A stretch of 60,448 nt of DNA from a virus. Of the stretch, positions 25,247 through 31,894 are shown piece after piece. The position numbers and the translations under genes are program-made. Numbering within the stretch: position 1 is the stretch's first letter; each line of letters begins with the position of its first letter. The notes under the pieces were generated by a model, which saw nothing but the letters and a program-made list of their open reading frames with translations, was not told where the DNA came from and did no database searches. The stretch spans positions 1 to 60,448 of IMG/VR virus record IMGVR_UViG_3300025099_000002; one strand, written 5' to 3'.

Positions 25247-25873
25247 ATGACACAAGTACAACTAAAGATCGCTACACCTTCAACTCTAAAGTGCGTTATG
25301 GATAGCTCAGGCGTTTTCACAATAGGTCGAGGCAAAGAGGCTGTGGCCTATCAACCAAACGAATTATTAGACTATTGCGCGGATTTAATGGATCAAGCGA
25401 AACTAAATGGTGTATCTCAAATTGAAACTTATATCACTGTGGGTAATGCTATTGAGCAATACAAATTACTATATCCAACTAATAACCAAAAATTTAAAGC
25501 TTCAGTAGATAAATCTAGGTTTGGCATGGAATATAACTCTAAGTCTAGAACGGCTCTAATGAATATCGCTACCAACGCGGATAACATTCGCAAGGCCTTC
25601 GTTAAAGATCCGTCAATTGCTTTCCAAGGCCTAGACAGCCTAGCCAAAAAAGCGCGCGGCTATACTCGACCTACTGCAACCACTAAGCCTAAGAAAACGT
25701 CTAAGTCTAAGTCTAAATCAAACGTAGCATTTAAGGCTCAAAATAAATCGGAGAACGGTTTAGATGCCATTGTCGATATGTCACTTGAACTAGTCACATT
25801 AGCTCTATCACTAGGTCAAACTGAAGCTCAGGTTGTTGCTTTAATTCAGGACAACTTTAAAGACCTATCTTAA
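25247..25873 (+). CDS. First early protein, unknown function (208 aa)
   Basis: Start set at ATG 25247, preceded by ACGGAGA; the upstream TTG in frame overlaps the -35 of the promoter. Three parts are visible: an N-terminal alpha/beta region of about 125 residues (KIATPSTLKCVMDSSGVFTI; ITVGNAIEQYKLLY), a disordered Lys/Ser linker at about 145-165 (KPKKTSKSKSKSN), and a C-terminal helix (IVDMSLELVTLALSLGQ). As the first gene after the early promoter it is a candidate host-takeover or regulatory protein. No family recognised. Confidence 0.75.
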   Translation: MTQVQLKIATPSTLKCVMDSSGVFTIGRGKEAVAYQPNELLDYCADLMDQAKLNGVSQIETYITVGNAIEQYKLLYPTNNQKFKASVDKSRFGMEYNSKSRTALMNIATNADNIRKAFVKDPSIAFQGLDSLAKKARGYTRPTATTKPKKTSKSKSKSNVAFKAQNKSENGLDAIVDMSLELVTLALSLGQTEAQVVALIQDNFKDLS

Positions 25874-25899
25874 ACTAAACTATTACAATTTAATATTTC

Positions 25900-25927
25900 G
25901 CCTAGCGTGTTTAATTATGCGCTAGGC
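25900..25927 (+). terminator. Stem-loop after the first early gene
   Basis: GCCTAGCG (25900-25907) and CGCTAGGC (25920-25927) form a perfect 8-base stem with a 12-base loop. It is followed by TTAAGCTTGTCTT rather than a clean T run, so it may be a weak terminator or an mRNA end stabiliser. The 183-base gap 25874-26056 otherwise holds palindrome copy 2. Confidence 0.45.
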
Positions 25928-26008
25928 TTAAGCTTGTCTTATGCTATGCATACTGTAAATCATGATAGTATGTATTGCATGGGGCGCGTTAGGCGTTTCA
26001 TATTAACC

Positions 26009-26033
26009 GTTCGAGGTAGCTACCTTGGACTAA
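26009..26033 (+). repeat. Early-region palindrome, copy 2
   Basis: GTTCGAGGT-AGCT-ACCTTGGACTAAA, with one G-T wobble pair in the stem. The 12-base core AGGTAGCTACCT is perfectly symmetric. It lies 24 bases before the next ATG, with AAAGGA between. The flank TAACCRTTCGAGGTAGCTACC is shared with copy 4. Confidence 0.85.
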
Positions 26034-26056
26034 ACTTTAAAGTAAAGGATATATAA

Positions 26057-26293
26057 ATGGATAAAGATTTTAAATTTCAGTGTACTACAGGTGCATTAAA
26101 TACACCGCATATTACTATAGGTAATGTAAGTATCGTTAAGTTTGATAATCACTGTGAGGTAGCTATTATAACAAATAATGGTGATTTAGTGCATGGGCGT
26201 AGCGTAAAGTTTGAGACAGCTAGGCAATTAGCTAACGCTATCTTAGCTATACTTGATGGGGCTATGTATGATGAGGATGCCTACGATGCATGA
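26057..26293 (+). CDS. Small early protein (78 aa)
   Basis: Short beta-alpha protein: a strand-rich first half (FKFQCTTGALNTPHITI; VAIITNNGDLVHG), then a helix (ETARQLANAILAILDG) and an acidic end DEDAYDA. Ribosome site AAAGGA. No known family recognised. It starts just after palindrome copy 2 and overlaps the first mini membrane gene by 8 bases. Confidence 0.7.
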   Translation: MDKDFKFQCTTGALNTPHITIGNVSIVKFDNHCEVAIITNNGDLVHGRSVKFETARQLANAILAILDGAMYDEDAYDA

Positions 26294-26393
26294 TGACATA
26301 ATGCTTATGGCACTAACAGCAATCATAGCTACGCCTATTGTAGCATTTATAGTTTATATATTGTGGGAGCAGTGGCTGTGGAGGGATAGATAA
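26286..26393 (+). CDS. Mini membrane protein 1 (35 aa)
   Basis: A single predicted membrane helix: ALTAIIATPIVAFIVYILW, ending EQWLWRDR. ATG lies inside the preceding gene's last codons, and its TAA overlaps the next ATG (TAATG). Its P-x-x-A-F-x-x-Y-x-L-W-x-x-W segment is shared with the next mini-protein, so the two are likely duplicates. Confidence 0.62.
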   Translation: MHDDIMLMALTAIIATPIVAFIVYILWEQWLWRDR

Positions 26394-26491
26394 TGAATAC
26401 TGATATTACTATATTGATTGGCCTTTATGTATTTATATTTGTGCCATTCATAGCGTTTGCATTGTATATGCTGTGGGATGATTGGCGGTGA
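26393..26491 (+). CDS. Mini membrane protein 2 (32 aa)
   Basis: A second tiny single-helix protein (ILIGLYVFIFVPFIAFALY, then MLWDDWR), directly coupled to the first by TAATG. Shared pattern PxxAFxxYxLW[ED]xW with the first. Candidate membrane-targeted early effector, for example blocking superinfection; function unknown. Confidence 0.62.
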   Translation: MNTDITILIGLYVFIFVPFIAFALYMLWDDWR

Positions 26492-26492
26492 T

Positions 26493-26521
26493 TTGACATC
26501 CCCTTTATCTTTAGTTATACA
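26493..26521 (+). promoter_or_regulatory. Strong sigma70-like early promoter
   Basis: TTGACA (26493-26498), 17-base spacer, TATACA (26516-26521). The predicted transcription start, 26528-26530, coincides with the first base of palindrome copy 3, so that palindrome would be the operator at +1 or the 5' hairpin of the mRNA. Confidence 0.75.
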
Positions 26522-26529
26522 AGTAAACA

Positions 26530-26554
26530 GTTCGAGGTAACGACCTCGCACTAC
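26530..26554 (+). repeat. Early-region palindrome, copy 3
   Basis: GTTCGAGGT-AACG-ACCTCGCACTAC. The central 16 bases are the exact reverse complement of the core of copy 1, while the flanks keep the same orientation. It lies at the predicted start of the transcript from 26493-26521. Confidence 0.85.
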
Positions 26555-26584
26555 AATTTAATCTTAAACAACATGGAGAATAAT

Positions 26585-27178
26585 ATGTATAAACGTGACA
26601 ACAAAAAAATAGCTAAGTTCATACTGAAGAACCCCGACAACACTGTAATAGGTATAACGTTTGTGCTTGGCACTATTCAGAATGCATTGTCTAACGTAGG
26701 CAAGTTTATGGATGGTGTAGCTAATGAGGGTGCAACCAGTATAGCAATGACTATGAAACGTAATGGTTACTTGTACGCTGTAGAACACAAGCACGTATTG
26801 CATCAAGCACTCAAGGTAGCAGTCAAACATAACGACCCAGTTGGTGCTATAGATGTACTCACTAACGTACCCAACTTAGGCATAGTCAAGGCGGCATTTG
26901 TGGCTCAGTTAGTAGGGTTAGATGTAGCGTGTCTCGATAGTCATAACCTCGATAGGTTAGGCCTAGATCGTGCTGCACTAAAGTTCGCTAAGACTGTTAA
27001 GCCAGAGACTAAGCTTAAGAAGATACAGAAATACGTACTCTTAACTCAGGAAACTGGTGGCTCTGAGTATTGGTGGAATACTTGGTGCGACTACGTAGCT
27101 GGTAACAGAGCTAACAAGAAATTAACTACAGGTGATGCGGTATCTGCGTATCACGCAACTTGCATAATAGGAGGATAA
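26585..27178 (+). CDS. HhH-GPD-like early protein (197 aa)
   Basis: Start set at ATG 26585 because GGAGA of the preceding ATGGAGA is its ribosome site. Residues 95-126 read VPNLGIVKAAFVAQL, a short spacer, then CLDSHNLDRLG. This matches the helix-hairpin-helix plus following Asp of HhH-GPD DNA glycosylases and similar phage proteins. The Lys usually found in bifunctional glycosylases is not evident. Possible DNA-binding or base-excision role; it could instead be a catalytically dead binder. Follows palindrome copy 3. Confidence 0.6.
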   Translation: MYKRDNKKIAKFILKNPDNTVIGITFVLGTIQNALSNVGKFMDGVANEGATSIAMTMKRNGYLYAVEHKHVLHQALKVAVKHNDPVGAIDVLTNVPNLGIVKAAFVAQLVGLDVACLDSHNLDRLGLDRAALKFAKTVKPETKLKKIQKYVLLTQETGGSEYWWNTWCDYVAGNRANKKLTTGDAVSAYHATCIIGG

Positions 27179-27194
27179 TCAAGTAACGATAACC

Positions 27195-27219
27195 ATTCGA
27201 GGTAGCTACCTCGTACTAA
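27195..27219 (+). repeat. Early-region palindrome, copy 4
   Basis: ATTCGAGGT-AGCT-ACCTCGTACTAAA. The central CGAGGTAGCTACCTCG is a perfect 16-base palindrome. It sits 24 bases before the next ATG, in a 65-base gap. Confidence 0.85.
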
Positions 27220-27243
27220 ACTTTAACTTATGGAGGACATAGA

Positions 27244-27639
27244 ATGTCACTTAACTGGAACTGCGAAGCAGTAGAAGACTTCGATAATGTATGTATGAAA
27301 GAAGATAATACCTTATCTAACTTAACCGAAACACTAATATGGGCTGGAGCTAGTGTAGGCTACGGAGAGATCACTAAAAAGAATTACGTTAATTACCACA
27401 AACGTATGGCTTTCATTGAAGCTATGCGAGGTGTTTACTTACGTACAGAGGTACGAGGTAAGGTTGTAGATAGACCTATCACTATAAATGACATCAAAAA
27501 GCATATAGGTTTACACACTAACTGGGATAACAAGTCAGATAGCCAATGGCTTAAAGACTTCTATAAAAATGAGTTAGGTTACGTTAGATGGCGTAACCTA
27601 GATCTATTCACTGAAACACAAAACAAGGAGATAAAATAA
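27244..27639 (+). CDS. Early protein of unknown function (131 aa)
   Basis: Mixed alpha/beta protein without membrane segments; notable pieces are TLIWAGASVGYGEITKKN and a C-terminal HIGLHTNWDNKS then YVRWRNLDLF. Ribosome site GGAGG, 6-7 bases before the ATG. Follows palindrome copy 4 and is coupled to the next gene (TAATG). No family recognised. Confidence 0.7.
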   Translation: MSLNWNCEAVEDFDNVCMKEDNTLSNLTETLIWAGASVGYGEITKKNYVNYHKRMAFIEAMRGVYLRTEVRGKVVDRPITINDIKKHIGLHTNWDNKSDSQWLKDFYKNELGYVRWRNLDLFTETQNKEIK

Positions 27640-27857
27640 TGCACAATATGATTAAAGAAATAAAATTTGTTACTGATGCAAACCTAAAGTTCTTAACTAA
27701 AAAACTAAAAACACATAAAATGTACTTAGAGTACATACGATCTACTTTGTTGGAACAAACTAGAATAAGACAAGCTAGAGGTAAAAGTGCATTGGCTATG
27801 GCTAGAATTGAGAAGGCTTTAGAGTATGTAGAAAAACTATTAGAGGAGGTAAAATAA
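27639..27857 (+). CDS. Small coiled-coil early protein (72 aa)
   Basis: Basic, almost wholly helical (DANLKFLTKKLKTHKMYLEY ... KALEYVEKLLEEVK). Its ATG overlaps the previous stop (TAATG), and its last codons (GAGGAGG) supply the ribosome site of the next gene. Function unknown. Confidence 0.65.
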   Translation: MHNMIKEIKFVTDANLKFLTKKLKTHKMYLEYIRSTLLEQTRIRQARGKSALAMARIEKALEYVEKLLEEVK

Positions 27858-27859
27858 AA

Positions 27860-28117
27860 ATGCTTATAGGATTAACTTATATACAAGACATACCCGAAAG
27901 CCTTAACAGCTTTCCTATAATAGCGTGGCGACCCATACCACTACGAGACTTCAAGAATGCGTACTGGTGTGGTGTATGTTACAGGCACAATCATAAGCTA
28001 CACCCTTACGTATGCTTCACTGCTTACCGTCACAATATAGATGACAACTCTTGGGCTGAGGGTAGCTACTACGCCACTATGGAGGAGGCACTATATTGTT
28101 TTGCAAAAAGAACCTAA
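27860..28117 (+). CDS. Small early protein rich in aromatic residues and His/Cys (85 aa)
   Basis: Contains AYWCGVCYRHNHKLHPYVC and SYYATMEEALYCFAK. The C-x-x-C followed by several His and another Cys could hold a metal, but no family was recognised. Strong ribosome site (GAGGAGG). Confidence 0.65.
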   Translation: MLIGLTYIQDIPESLNSFPIIAWRPIPLRDFKNAYWCGVCYRHNHKLHPYVCFTAYRHNIDDNSWAEGSYYATMEEALYCFAKRT

Positions 28118-28272
28118 GAAAAACTACGGTGTGCAAACGTACACGTAAGGCACTACGCGCAGATAAGTGGTGGAGTAGTGCCTACTTAAAACAAATGTTA
28201 TCTAAAAACAGAGGAGATACTAATGAAACAGATAATAAAACAATCCGTAATGCATCACGGAAAGAAAATTAA
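28096..28272 (+). CDS. Possible small gene with TTG start (58 aa)
   Basis: An open frame starting at TTG 28096 with GGAGGAGG exactly 7 bases upstream. It encodes a basic protein (KRTRKALRADKWWSSAYLKQ) and ends inside the next gene, overlapping it by 50 bases. Without it, 28118-28222 would be a 105-base gap in a region otherwise tightly packed. The overlap and non-ATG start keep confidence low. Confidence 0.4.
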   Translation: MFCKKNLRKTTVCKRTRKALRADKWWSSAYLKQMLSKNRGDTNETDNKTIRNASRKEN

Positions 28273-28474
28273 GATGAATAGGGAGTACGGTGATCCCAAG
28301 AATAATAATCTATGGAGTTACCCTGATGATGAAACAATAGAATACGATAATGTATTAGATCTGCGTTTATGGAAAGATAATAAAGGACGCAAAGTTTTTT
28401 CTATTTATGTAGCAGGTAACACTGATGATCCAGTTGAACACTATCGTTTAATAGATTTGTATCGAGATGAATAA
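28223..28474 (+). CDS. Small early protein (83 aa)
   Basis: Basic/acidic mixed protein (MKQIIKQSVMHHGKKIKMN ... DDPVEHYRLIDLYRDE) with a GAGGAGATACTA ribosome site. It overlaps the next gene by 8 bases. No family recognised. Confidence 0.68.
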   Translation: MKQIIKQSVMHHGKKIKMNREYGDPKNNNLWSYPDDETIEYDNVLDLRLWKDNKGRKVFSIYVAGNTDDPVEHYRLIDLYRDE

Positions 28475-28718
28475 TAAACTTCGTATAACTAAACGTCTTT
28501 ATGATTGGTGCGTTTTAAATAAAGAACCAGTACCTCGCATCTTCAAAAAATCTCATATGTATTATTGGATAGACGTAGATGATAAACCCAAGATGGATTC
28601 CATACTGTTGTGGGCTGACTGTTTGTTTTATCAATCTAGCGACAGAAAAGTAAAAGGATCAGCATCATCACTTAAAAAAGCATACGGTAAATATATAAGT
28701 ATGCAGAACCTCATTTGA
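28467..28718 (+). CDS. Small early protein (83 aa)
   Basis: Basic protein (MNNKLRITKRLYDWCVLNKE; HMYYWIDVDDKPKMDSILLW). No membrane helix, no family recognised. Its stop overlaps a TTGACA sequence, but no good -10 follows at the right distance. Confidence 0.66.
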   Translation: MNNKLRITKRLYDWCVLNKEPVPRIFKKSHMYYWIDVDDKPKMDSILLWADCLFYQSSDRKVKGSASSLKKAYGKYISMQNLI

Positions 28719-28760
28719 CAACAGGATTACTATATGATATCTCTGTTGTACAACTAAAGT

Positions 28761-28785
28761 GTTCGAGGTCATTACCTCGGACGCT
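28761..28785 (+). repeat. Early-region palindrome, copy 5
   Basis: GTTCGAGGT-CATT-ACCTCGGACGCTC, perfect 6-base stem plus GT/AC extension. It lies 30 bases before the start of the DUF932-like gene and is the last copy found; none was seen after 28.8 kb or in the late unit. Confidence 0.83.
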
Positions 28786-28814
28786 CAACTCACTAAGCTA
28801 TGAAAGGAAAACAA

Positions 28815-29696
28815 ATGGCTTTAGATACAACAAACTACCAAAAAGAATACTTCAACTTAACTACAGACTTCGAAGTGCCTCAGCACCTAGACTTCCCTAT
28901 TAGATACGAAGACACACGCTTCAAGGGTAAGAAGTATGTCATCAACGGCAATACTGATGAGGTCTTGGGTATTGTGGGTGCAGGGTTTCCGTCTGTACCT
29001 CACGGTGACTTCTTCAGGAACATCGTCAATGCAATCGTAGAGAACTTCGGTTCAGAGGATACGTCAGAGGTTATACCTAGGTTTAGTTCAGCACATAATG
29101 GTGCAGTAGCATTACTAGACATAGTGTTCCCTAACATATCTTACACTATCCGTACTGATAAGCATACAACTGAGGTATCTCAACGAGCTATCTTGTGGCA
29201 CGGTATAGACGGCACTAAGAGTAACTTGGGTGTGTTCGGTGCAGTCGATAACTTTTGTACTAACGGTATTATTACTGGTACATACGAGCAAGTACGTAAG
29301 AAGAATACATCAGGCTTTAGTCTTAGTAACTTCGTTGATGAGATAAAGCAGTCACACAATAACTTCATAGAACACGCTAAGTACCTACAGCGTATGGCTG
29401 ACACAAACTTCGGTGCGTCTCAAATGGACAACTTAAAAGAATTGTTAGAGCCTATGGGTATGTCTAAGCGTATGGCTAGTAATATGTATGACTTGTTTAT
29501 AGATGAAGCTTCTGTTAGAGGTAAGAACCTCTGGGCTTTGTATAGTGCCATGACTAACTACAGTAGTCACACTGATAACGGCTTTAAGTTAAAAGATATG
29601 GGTAACGATACTCGTGCTACATCAATGTGGGAACGTGAACAGAAGGTAGTCAAGTGGACTAACTCAACAACATTTAAGGAGCTACTAGCGGCATGA
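28815..29696 (+). CDS. DUF932-like early protein (293 aa)
   Basis: Start set at ATG 28815, preceded by AAAGGAAA; an ATG five codons earlier overlaps that ribosome site. The order of motifs, a YVINGNTDEVLGIVGAGF segment, then FSSAHNGAVALLDIVF, then FGAVDNFCTNGIITG, fits the DUF932 family found in phages and plasmids, whose role is unknown. It is the largest early gene before the recombinase. Preceded by palindrome copy 5, suggesting it shares control with the small genes upstream. Confidence 0.7.
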   Translation: MALDTTNYQKEYFNLTTDFEVPQHLDFPIRYEDTRFKGKKYVINGNTDEVLGIVGAGFPSVPHGDFFRNIVNAIVENFGSEDTSEVIPRFSSAHNGAVALLDIVFPNISYTIRTDKHTTEVSQRAILWHGIDGTKSNLGVFGAVDNFCTNGIITGTYEQVRKKNTSGFSLSNFVDEIKQSHNNFIEHAKYLQRMADTNFGASQMDNLKELLEPMGMSKRMASNMYDLFIDEASVRGKNLWALYSAMTNYSSHTDNGFKLKDMGNDTRATSMWEREQKVVKWTNSTTFKELLAA

Positions 29697-30004
29697 GTAA
29701 TAAATCATTCAATATAATTATGGAGACACAACAAGATATACATTTTGTTCCTTTATCTCACGAGCAAAACAGGTATTTTGTTATGTCCTTTTTAAGGAAA
29801 GATAATGCCTTGCAGAAATGCAAGGTGTTAAAACATAAGTTTCCTGAGTACAGTTTTTCTGTAGAAAAGAGATCACCTAGTCAGCATATGGGAAATGCTT
29901 TTCCTGAGATGTTTAGGGAGGCGGTAAACATTATGTTACAAGATCATCCAGATTACCTTAGTCTTAAAAAGAAAACACCACATCTAACCTTAGTGAAAGG
30001 ATAA
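29693..30004 (+). CDS. Early protein of unknown function (103 aa)
   Basis: Basic protein overlapping the DUF932-like gene by ATGA. Contains FVMSFLRKDNALQKCKVLK and a C-terminal LSLKKKTPHLTLVKG. No known family. Likely co-translated with its neighbour. Confidence 0.66.
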   Translation: MSNKSFNIIMETQQDIHFVPLSHEQNRYFVMSFLRKDNALQKCKVLKHKFPEYSFSVEKRSPSQHMGNAFPEMFREAVNIMLQDHPDYLSLKKKTPHLTLVKG

Positions 30005-30007
30005 CTA

Positions 30008-30151
30008 ATGACTGAACATTTAGATACGATATGGGAAGTATTACACGCCTATCGGGAAGACAACATTCCAGAGGGTATTGATAACAACGATGAGACGTGG
30101 GATGATATCTGCTACGCTATGGCTATAATAAAGGAGAAGATTAATGCCTAA
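30008..30151 (+). CDS. Small acidic protein (47 aa)
   Basis: MTEHLDTIWEVLHAYREDN, then DETWDDICYAMAIIKEKIN: helical, very acidic. Its last codons include AAGGAGA, the ribosome site of the next gene, which it overlaps by 8 bases. Could be a small inhibitor or DNA mimic; no family recognised. Confidence 0.62.
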   Translation: MTEHLDTIWEVLHAYREDNIPEGIDNNDETWDDICYAMAIIKEKINA

Positions 30152-30347
30152 AGTATGGATTAGCGCAACAATGGAAACCTATCTGAAATGGGAGGGAGAC
30201 GTACCCGATGACGTACCCGAAGATGAACGGCGTACATGGATCAAACGCAACGTGGACGGTGGTGAGTTCATACAGCATGACGGCATAATGGATGGCGGTT
30301 GGTATTTGAGCGACGACGTACACTTAGTAGATGAAGGAGATAACTAA
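30144..30347 (+). CDS. Small acidic early protein (67 aa)
   Basis: Acidic (DVPDDVPEDERRTWIKR; DDVHLVDEGDN) with two Trp-containing strands (YLKWEGDV, GGWYLSDDV). It starts behind a good ribosome site and ends in TAATG overlap with the next gene. No family recognised. Confidence 0.66.
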   Translation: MPKVWISATMETYLKWEGDVPDDVPEDERRTWIKRNVDGGEFIQHDGIMDGGWYLSDDVHLVDEGDN

Positions 30348-30610
30348 TGAAACCTATAATTAAATTCGAAGACGATGAACTAAATTGTATAAACGTATGC
30401 CTCGATCATTTCATAGAAGACAACGCAGATGCTTTTAAATTTGATTTCTATCCTTGTTTCCCTTTTAAACAAGAAGAATTACATCAAGGAAAAAAATCTG
30501 TTTCTGTTCAACTAAAAACTTACTCTGATTTTCTAAAGAAAATAAGTGTAGCTGTTAGAACTTTAAATAAAATTAAAAAACTAACTGAAATACAAGAGAA
30601 GGAAGAATAA
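30347..30610 (+). CDS. Small early protein (87 aa)
   Basis: Helical protein (INVCLDHFIEDNADAFKF; FLKKISVAVRTLNKIKKL). Translation coupled to the gene before (TAATG). No domain recognised. Confidence 0.65.
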   Translation: MKPIIKFEDDELNCINVCLDHFIEDNADAFKFDFYPCFPFKQEELHQGKKSVSVQLKTYSDFLKKISVAVRTLNKIKKLTEIQEKEE

Positions 30611-30611
30611 T

Positions 30612-30758
30612 ATGATGAAGAAATATAAAGTAGCGTTTACATATGAAGAAGAAGTAGAAGCTACTGATCGTTGGGAAGCACTACTAACAGTTGCAGAAAA
30701 AGGTGAAACAATACTTGAAAACTTTTCATCAGATGCAACAGTGGAGGAAATAATATGA
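30612..30758 (+). CDS. Small acidic protein (48 aa)
   Basis: MMKKYKVAFTYEEEVEATDR followed by a helix WEALLTVAEKGETI. Ends in ATGA overlap with the next gene, starting a chain of four coupled mini-genes. It looks like a beta strand plus helix mini-domain of the kind seen at 40642-40809; function unknown. Confidence 0.6.
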   Translation: MMKKYKVAFTYEEEVEATDRWEALLTVAEKGETILENFSSDATVEEII

Positions 30759-30925
30759 TGAATAAGGAACTATTAGAAGAAGTACGTAAAGCAAACAGCT
30801 TAGTTGCGTGTCTGTTAGATGATACAGATAGAACAGTATCTGATTATTTAAATGATATAAAACAAATACAAAACCAGTTAAATTTTGTAGAGAATTACAT
30901 TTCAGAAAGAAAGGAAATAAAATGA
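30755..30925 (+). CDS. Small helical protein (56 aa)
   Basis: Helical, with VRKANSLVACLLDDTDRTVS and a C-terminal coiled segment. ATGA overlaps at both ends. No family recognised. Confidence 0.6.
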   Translation: MMNKELLEEVRKANSLVACLLDDTDRTVSDYLNDIKQIQNQLNFVENYISERKEIK

Positions 30926-31095
30926 ATGATAGCCAAATAAATGCACTAGCAAAAGCTATAGCCAATCAAGATGCTAAAACAGGTTACATAACAGATTGGC
31001 ATCACGCATATGAAAACGCCTTTCATGCTATAGAACAAAACCCAGATTTATTTACATATAAAAAAACTATTCAAGAAAGGGGGAAAATAATATGA
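30922..31095 (+). CDS. Small protein with His/aromatic centre (57 aa)
   Basis: MNDSQINALAKAIANQDAKT, then DWHHAYENAFHAIEQ; compact helical protein. It is coupled by ATGA overlaps to both neighbours. No family recognised. Confidence 0.6.
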   Translation: MNDSQINALAKAIANQDAKTGYITDWHHAYENAFHAIEQNPDLFTYKKTIQERGKII

Positions 31096-31217
31096 GTATA
31101 TTTAGTGGTCTAATAGCAGTAATGCTATTGATAGCTTTTACAGCTCCGTCTACAACAGTAGATGATGCTGTCAATAAAGATGATAGTACTACAACTACTA
31201 CTACAACTGACGAGTAA
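31092..31217 (+). CDS. Small membrane/secreted protein with poly-Thr tail (41 aa)
   Basis: An N-terminal hydrophobic helix (IFSGLIAVMLLIAFTAP) is followed by an acidic linker and a run of seven Thr before DE. It could be a membrane-anchored peptide or a cleaved signal peptide. The run is encoded by repeated ACT/ACA codons. Last gene before the terminator at 31238. Confidence 0.58.
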   Translation: MSIFSGLIAVMLLIAFTAPSTTVDDAVNKDDSTTTTTTTDE

Positions 31218-31237
31218 CATTAGTTGTATAACAACAA

Positions 31238-31270
31238 GGTATCCCTGCTTCTGGGGGTACTTTAATTTAA
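31238..31270 (+). terminator. Rho-independent terminator in the early unit
   Basis: GTATCCC (31239-31245) pairs with GGGGTAC (31254-31260) through one G-T, loop TGCTTCTG, then TTTAATTTAA. The TGCTTCTG loop and flanking Cs and Gs are typical of strong phage terminators. It follows the mini-gene chain and precedes a new gene group. Confidence 0.72.
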
Positions 31271-31288
31271 CTTAGAAGGAATTAATAA

Positions 31289-31537
31289 ATGAATTGTTAT
31301 GGAACAGTAAGAATCTATGAAGTTGATAAGTCATACAAAGTAAAAGTTAAAGGTTTTCCAAGGCGTTATGAAATTAAAAGACATAAAGACGAAAAAAAGT
31401 GGAAGTATAAACTAGTTGGCACAGATAAATATATAAACGACATAGAAGACTTAGTCGTAATGCAAAGAGAATGGCTAAGAAAATTTATGTATGCTGATGG
31501 TTTAAAGTTTGAGTATGTCTTAGAGGAGATACATTGA
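31289..31537 (+). CDS. Small basic protein (82 aa)
   Basis: Basic beta-rich start (TVRIYEVDKSYKVKVKGF) and acidic end. AAGGA ribosome site. The end of the gene, TTAGAGGAGATACA, also serves as ribosome site for the next gene and recurs almost exactly at the end of that gene. No family recognised. Confidence 0.66.
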   Translation: MNCYGTVRIYEVDKSYKVKVKGFPRRYEIKRHKDEKKWKYKLVGTDKYINDIEDLVVMQREWLRKFMYADGLKFEYVLEEIH

Positions 31538-31538
31538 T

Positions 31539-31892
31539 ATGAGACTATACACAGATCAGAAAGGCAATTGGAGAGGCACTCAAGCTGACGCTAAAAAAGA
31601 TTTAGACCAATGGGATACTACAGATGTACCCACAAGTAAGGCTGAGTTACTTGAGTTTCTCAATGTACATAAAGTTGGTGCGGCTAATGTTATAAAGCCA
31701 GTTAAATATGTAACGCCAACAAGTTCACATGAGTTTGTCCATGATGATGAGGGTGAGGTAGTCGCTATCAAGCCTAGAGTTTCACCTATAGATAAAAGCA
31801 ACCTAAAGAATGCATTCGAACAGGCAGGAGCAGCAAGAGAGTCTCTTAAACGTGTCTTCGAAAAACTAAAAGAGTTAGAGGAGATACACTGA
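31539..31892 (+). CDS. Early protein of unknown function (117 aa)
   Basis: Contains YTDQKGNWRGTQADAKKDL, a WRGTQADA-type motif, and a C-terminal helix (NLKNAFEQAGAARESLKRVF). Both ends carry GAGGAGATACA. The QA-D-A-K motif resembles short phage proteins that modify host factors, but this is only a resemblance. Confidence 0.66.
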   Translation: MRLYTDQKGNWRGTQADAKKDLDQWDTTDVPTSKAELLEFLNVHKVGAANVIKPVKYVTPTSSHEFVHDDEGEVVAIKPRVSPIDKSNLKNAFEQAGAARESLKRVFEKLKELEEIH

Positions 31893-31894
31893 CA

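Noticed and set aside
25429-25647. Leftward frames inside early genes
   Set aside because: Run against the transcription direction and overlap completely with better supported genes.
24890-25973. Shared 12-mer ACATACTATCAT in opposite orientation at 24890 and 25962
   Set aside because: Only two copies in AT-rich DNA; chance cannot be excluded.
28715-28743. TTGACA before the DUF932-like gene as a promoter
   Set aside because: The best -10 at normal spacing is TATCTC, which is poor, and TTGACA overlaps a stop codon; support is too weak to list.
25126-28785. GTTCGAGG in the palindromes as a tRNA T-arm
   Set aside because: GTTCGA resembles the T loop, but no acceptor, D or anticodon arms can be folded around any copy, and the symmetric CGAGGT/ACCTCG arms explain the sequence better. 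No tRNA gene was found in the window.
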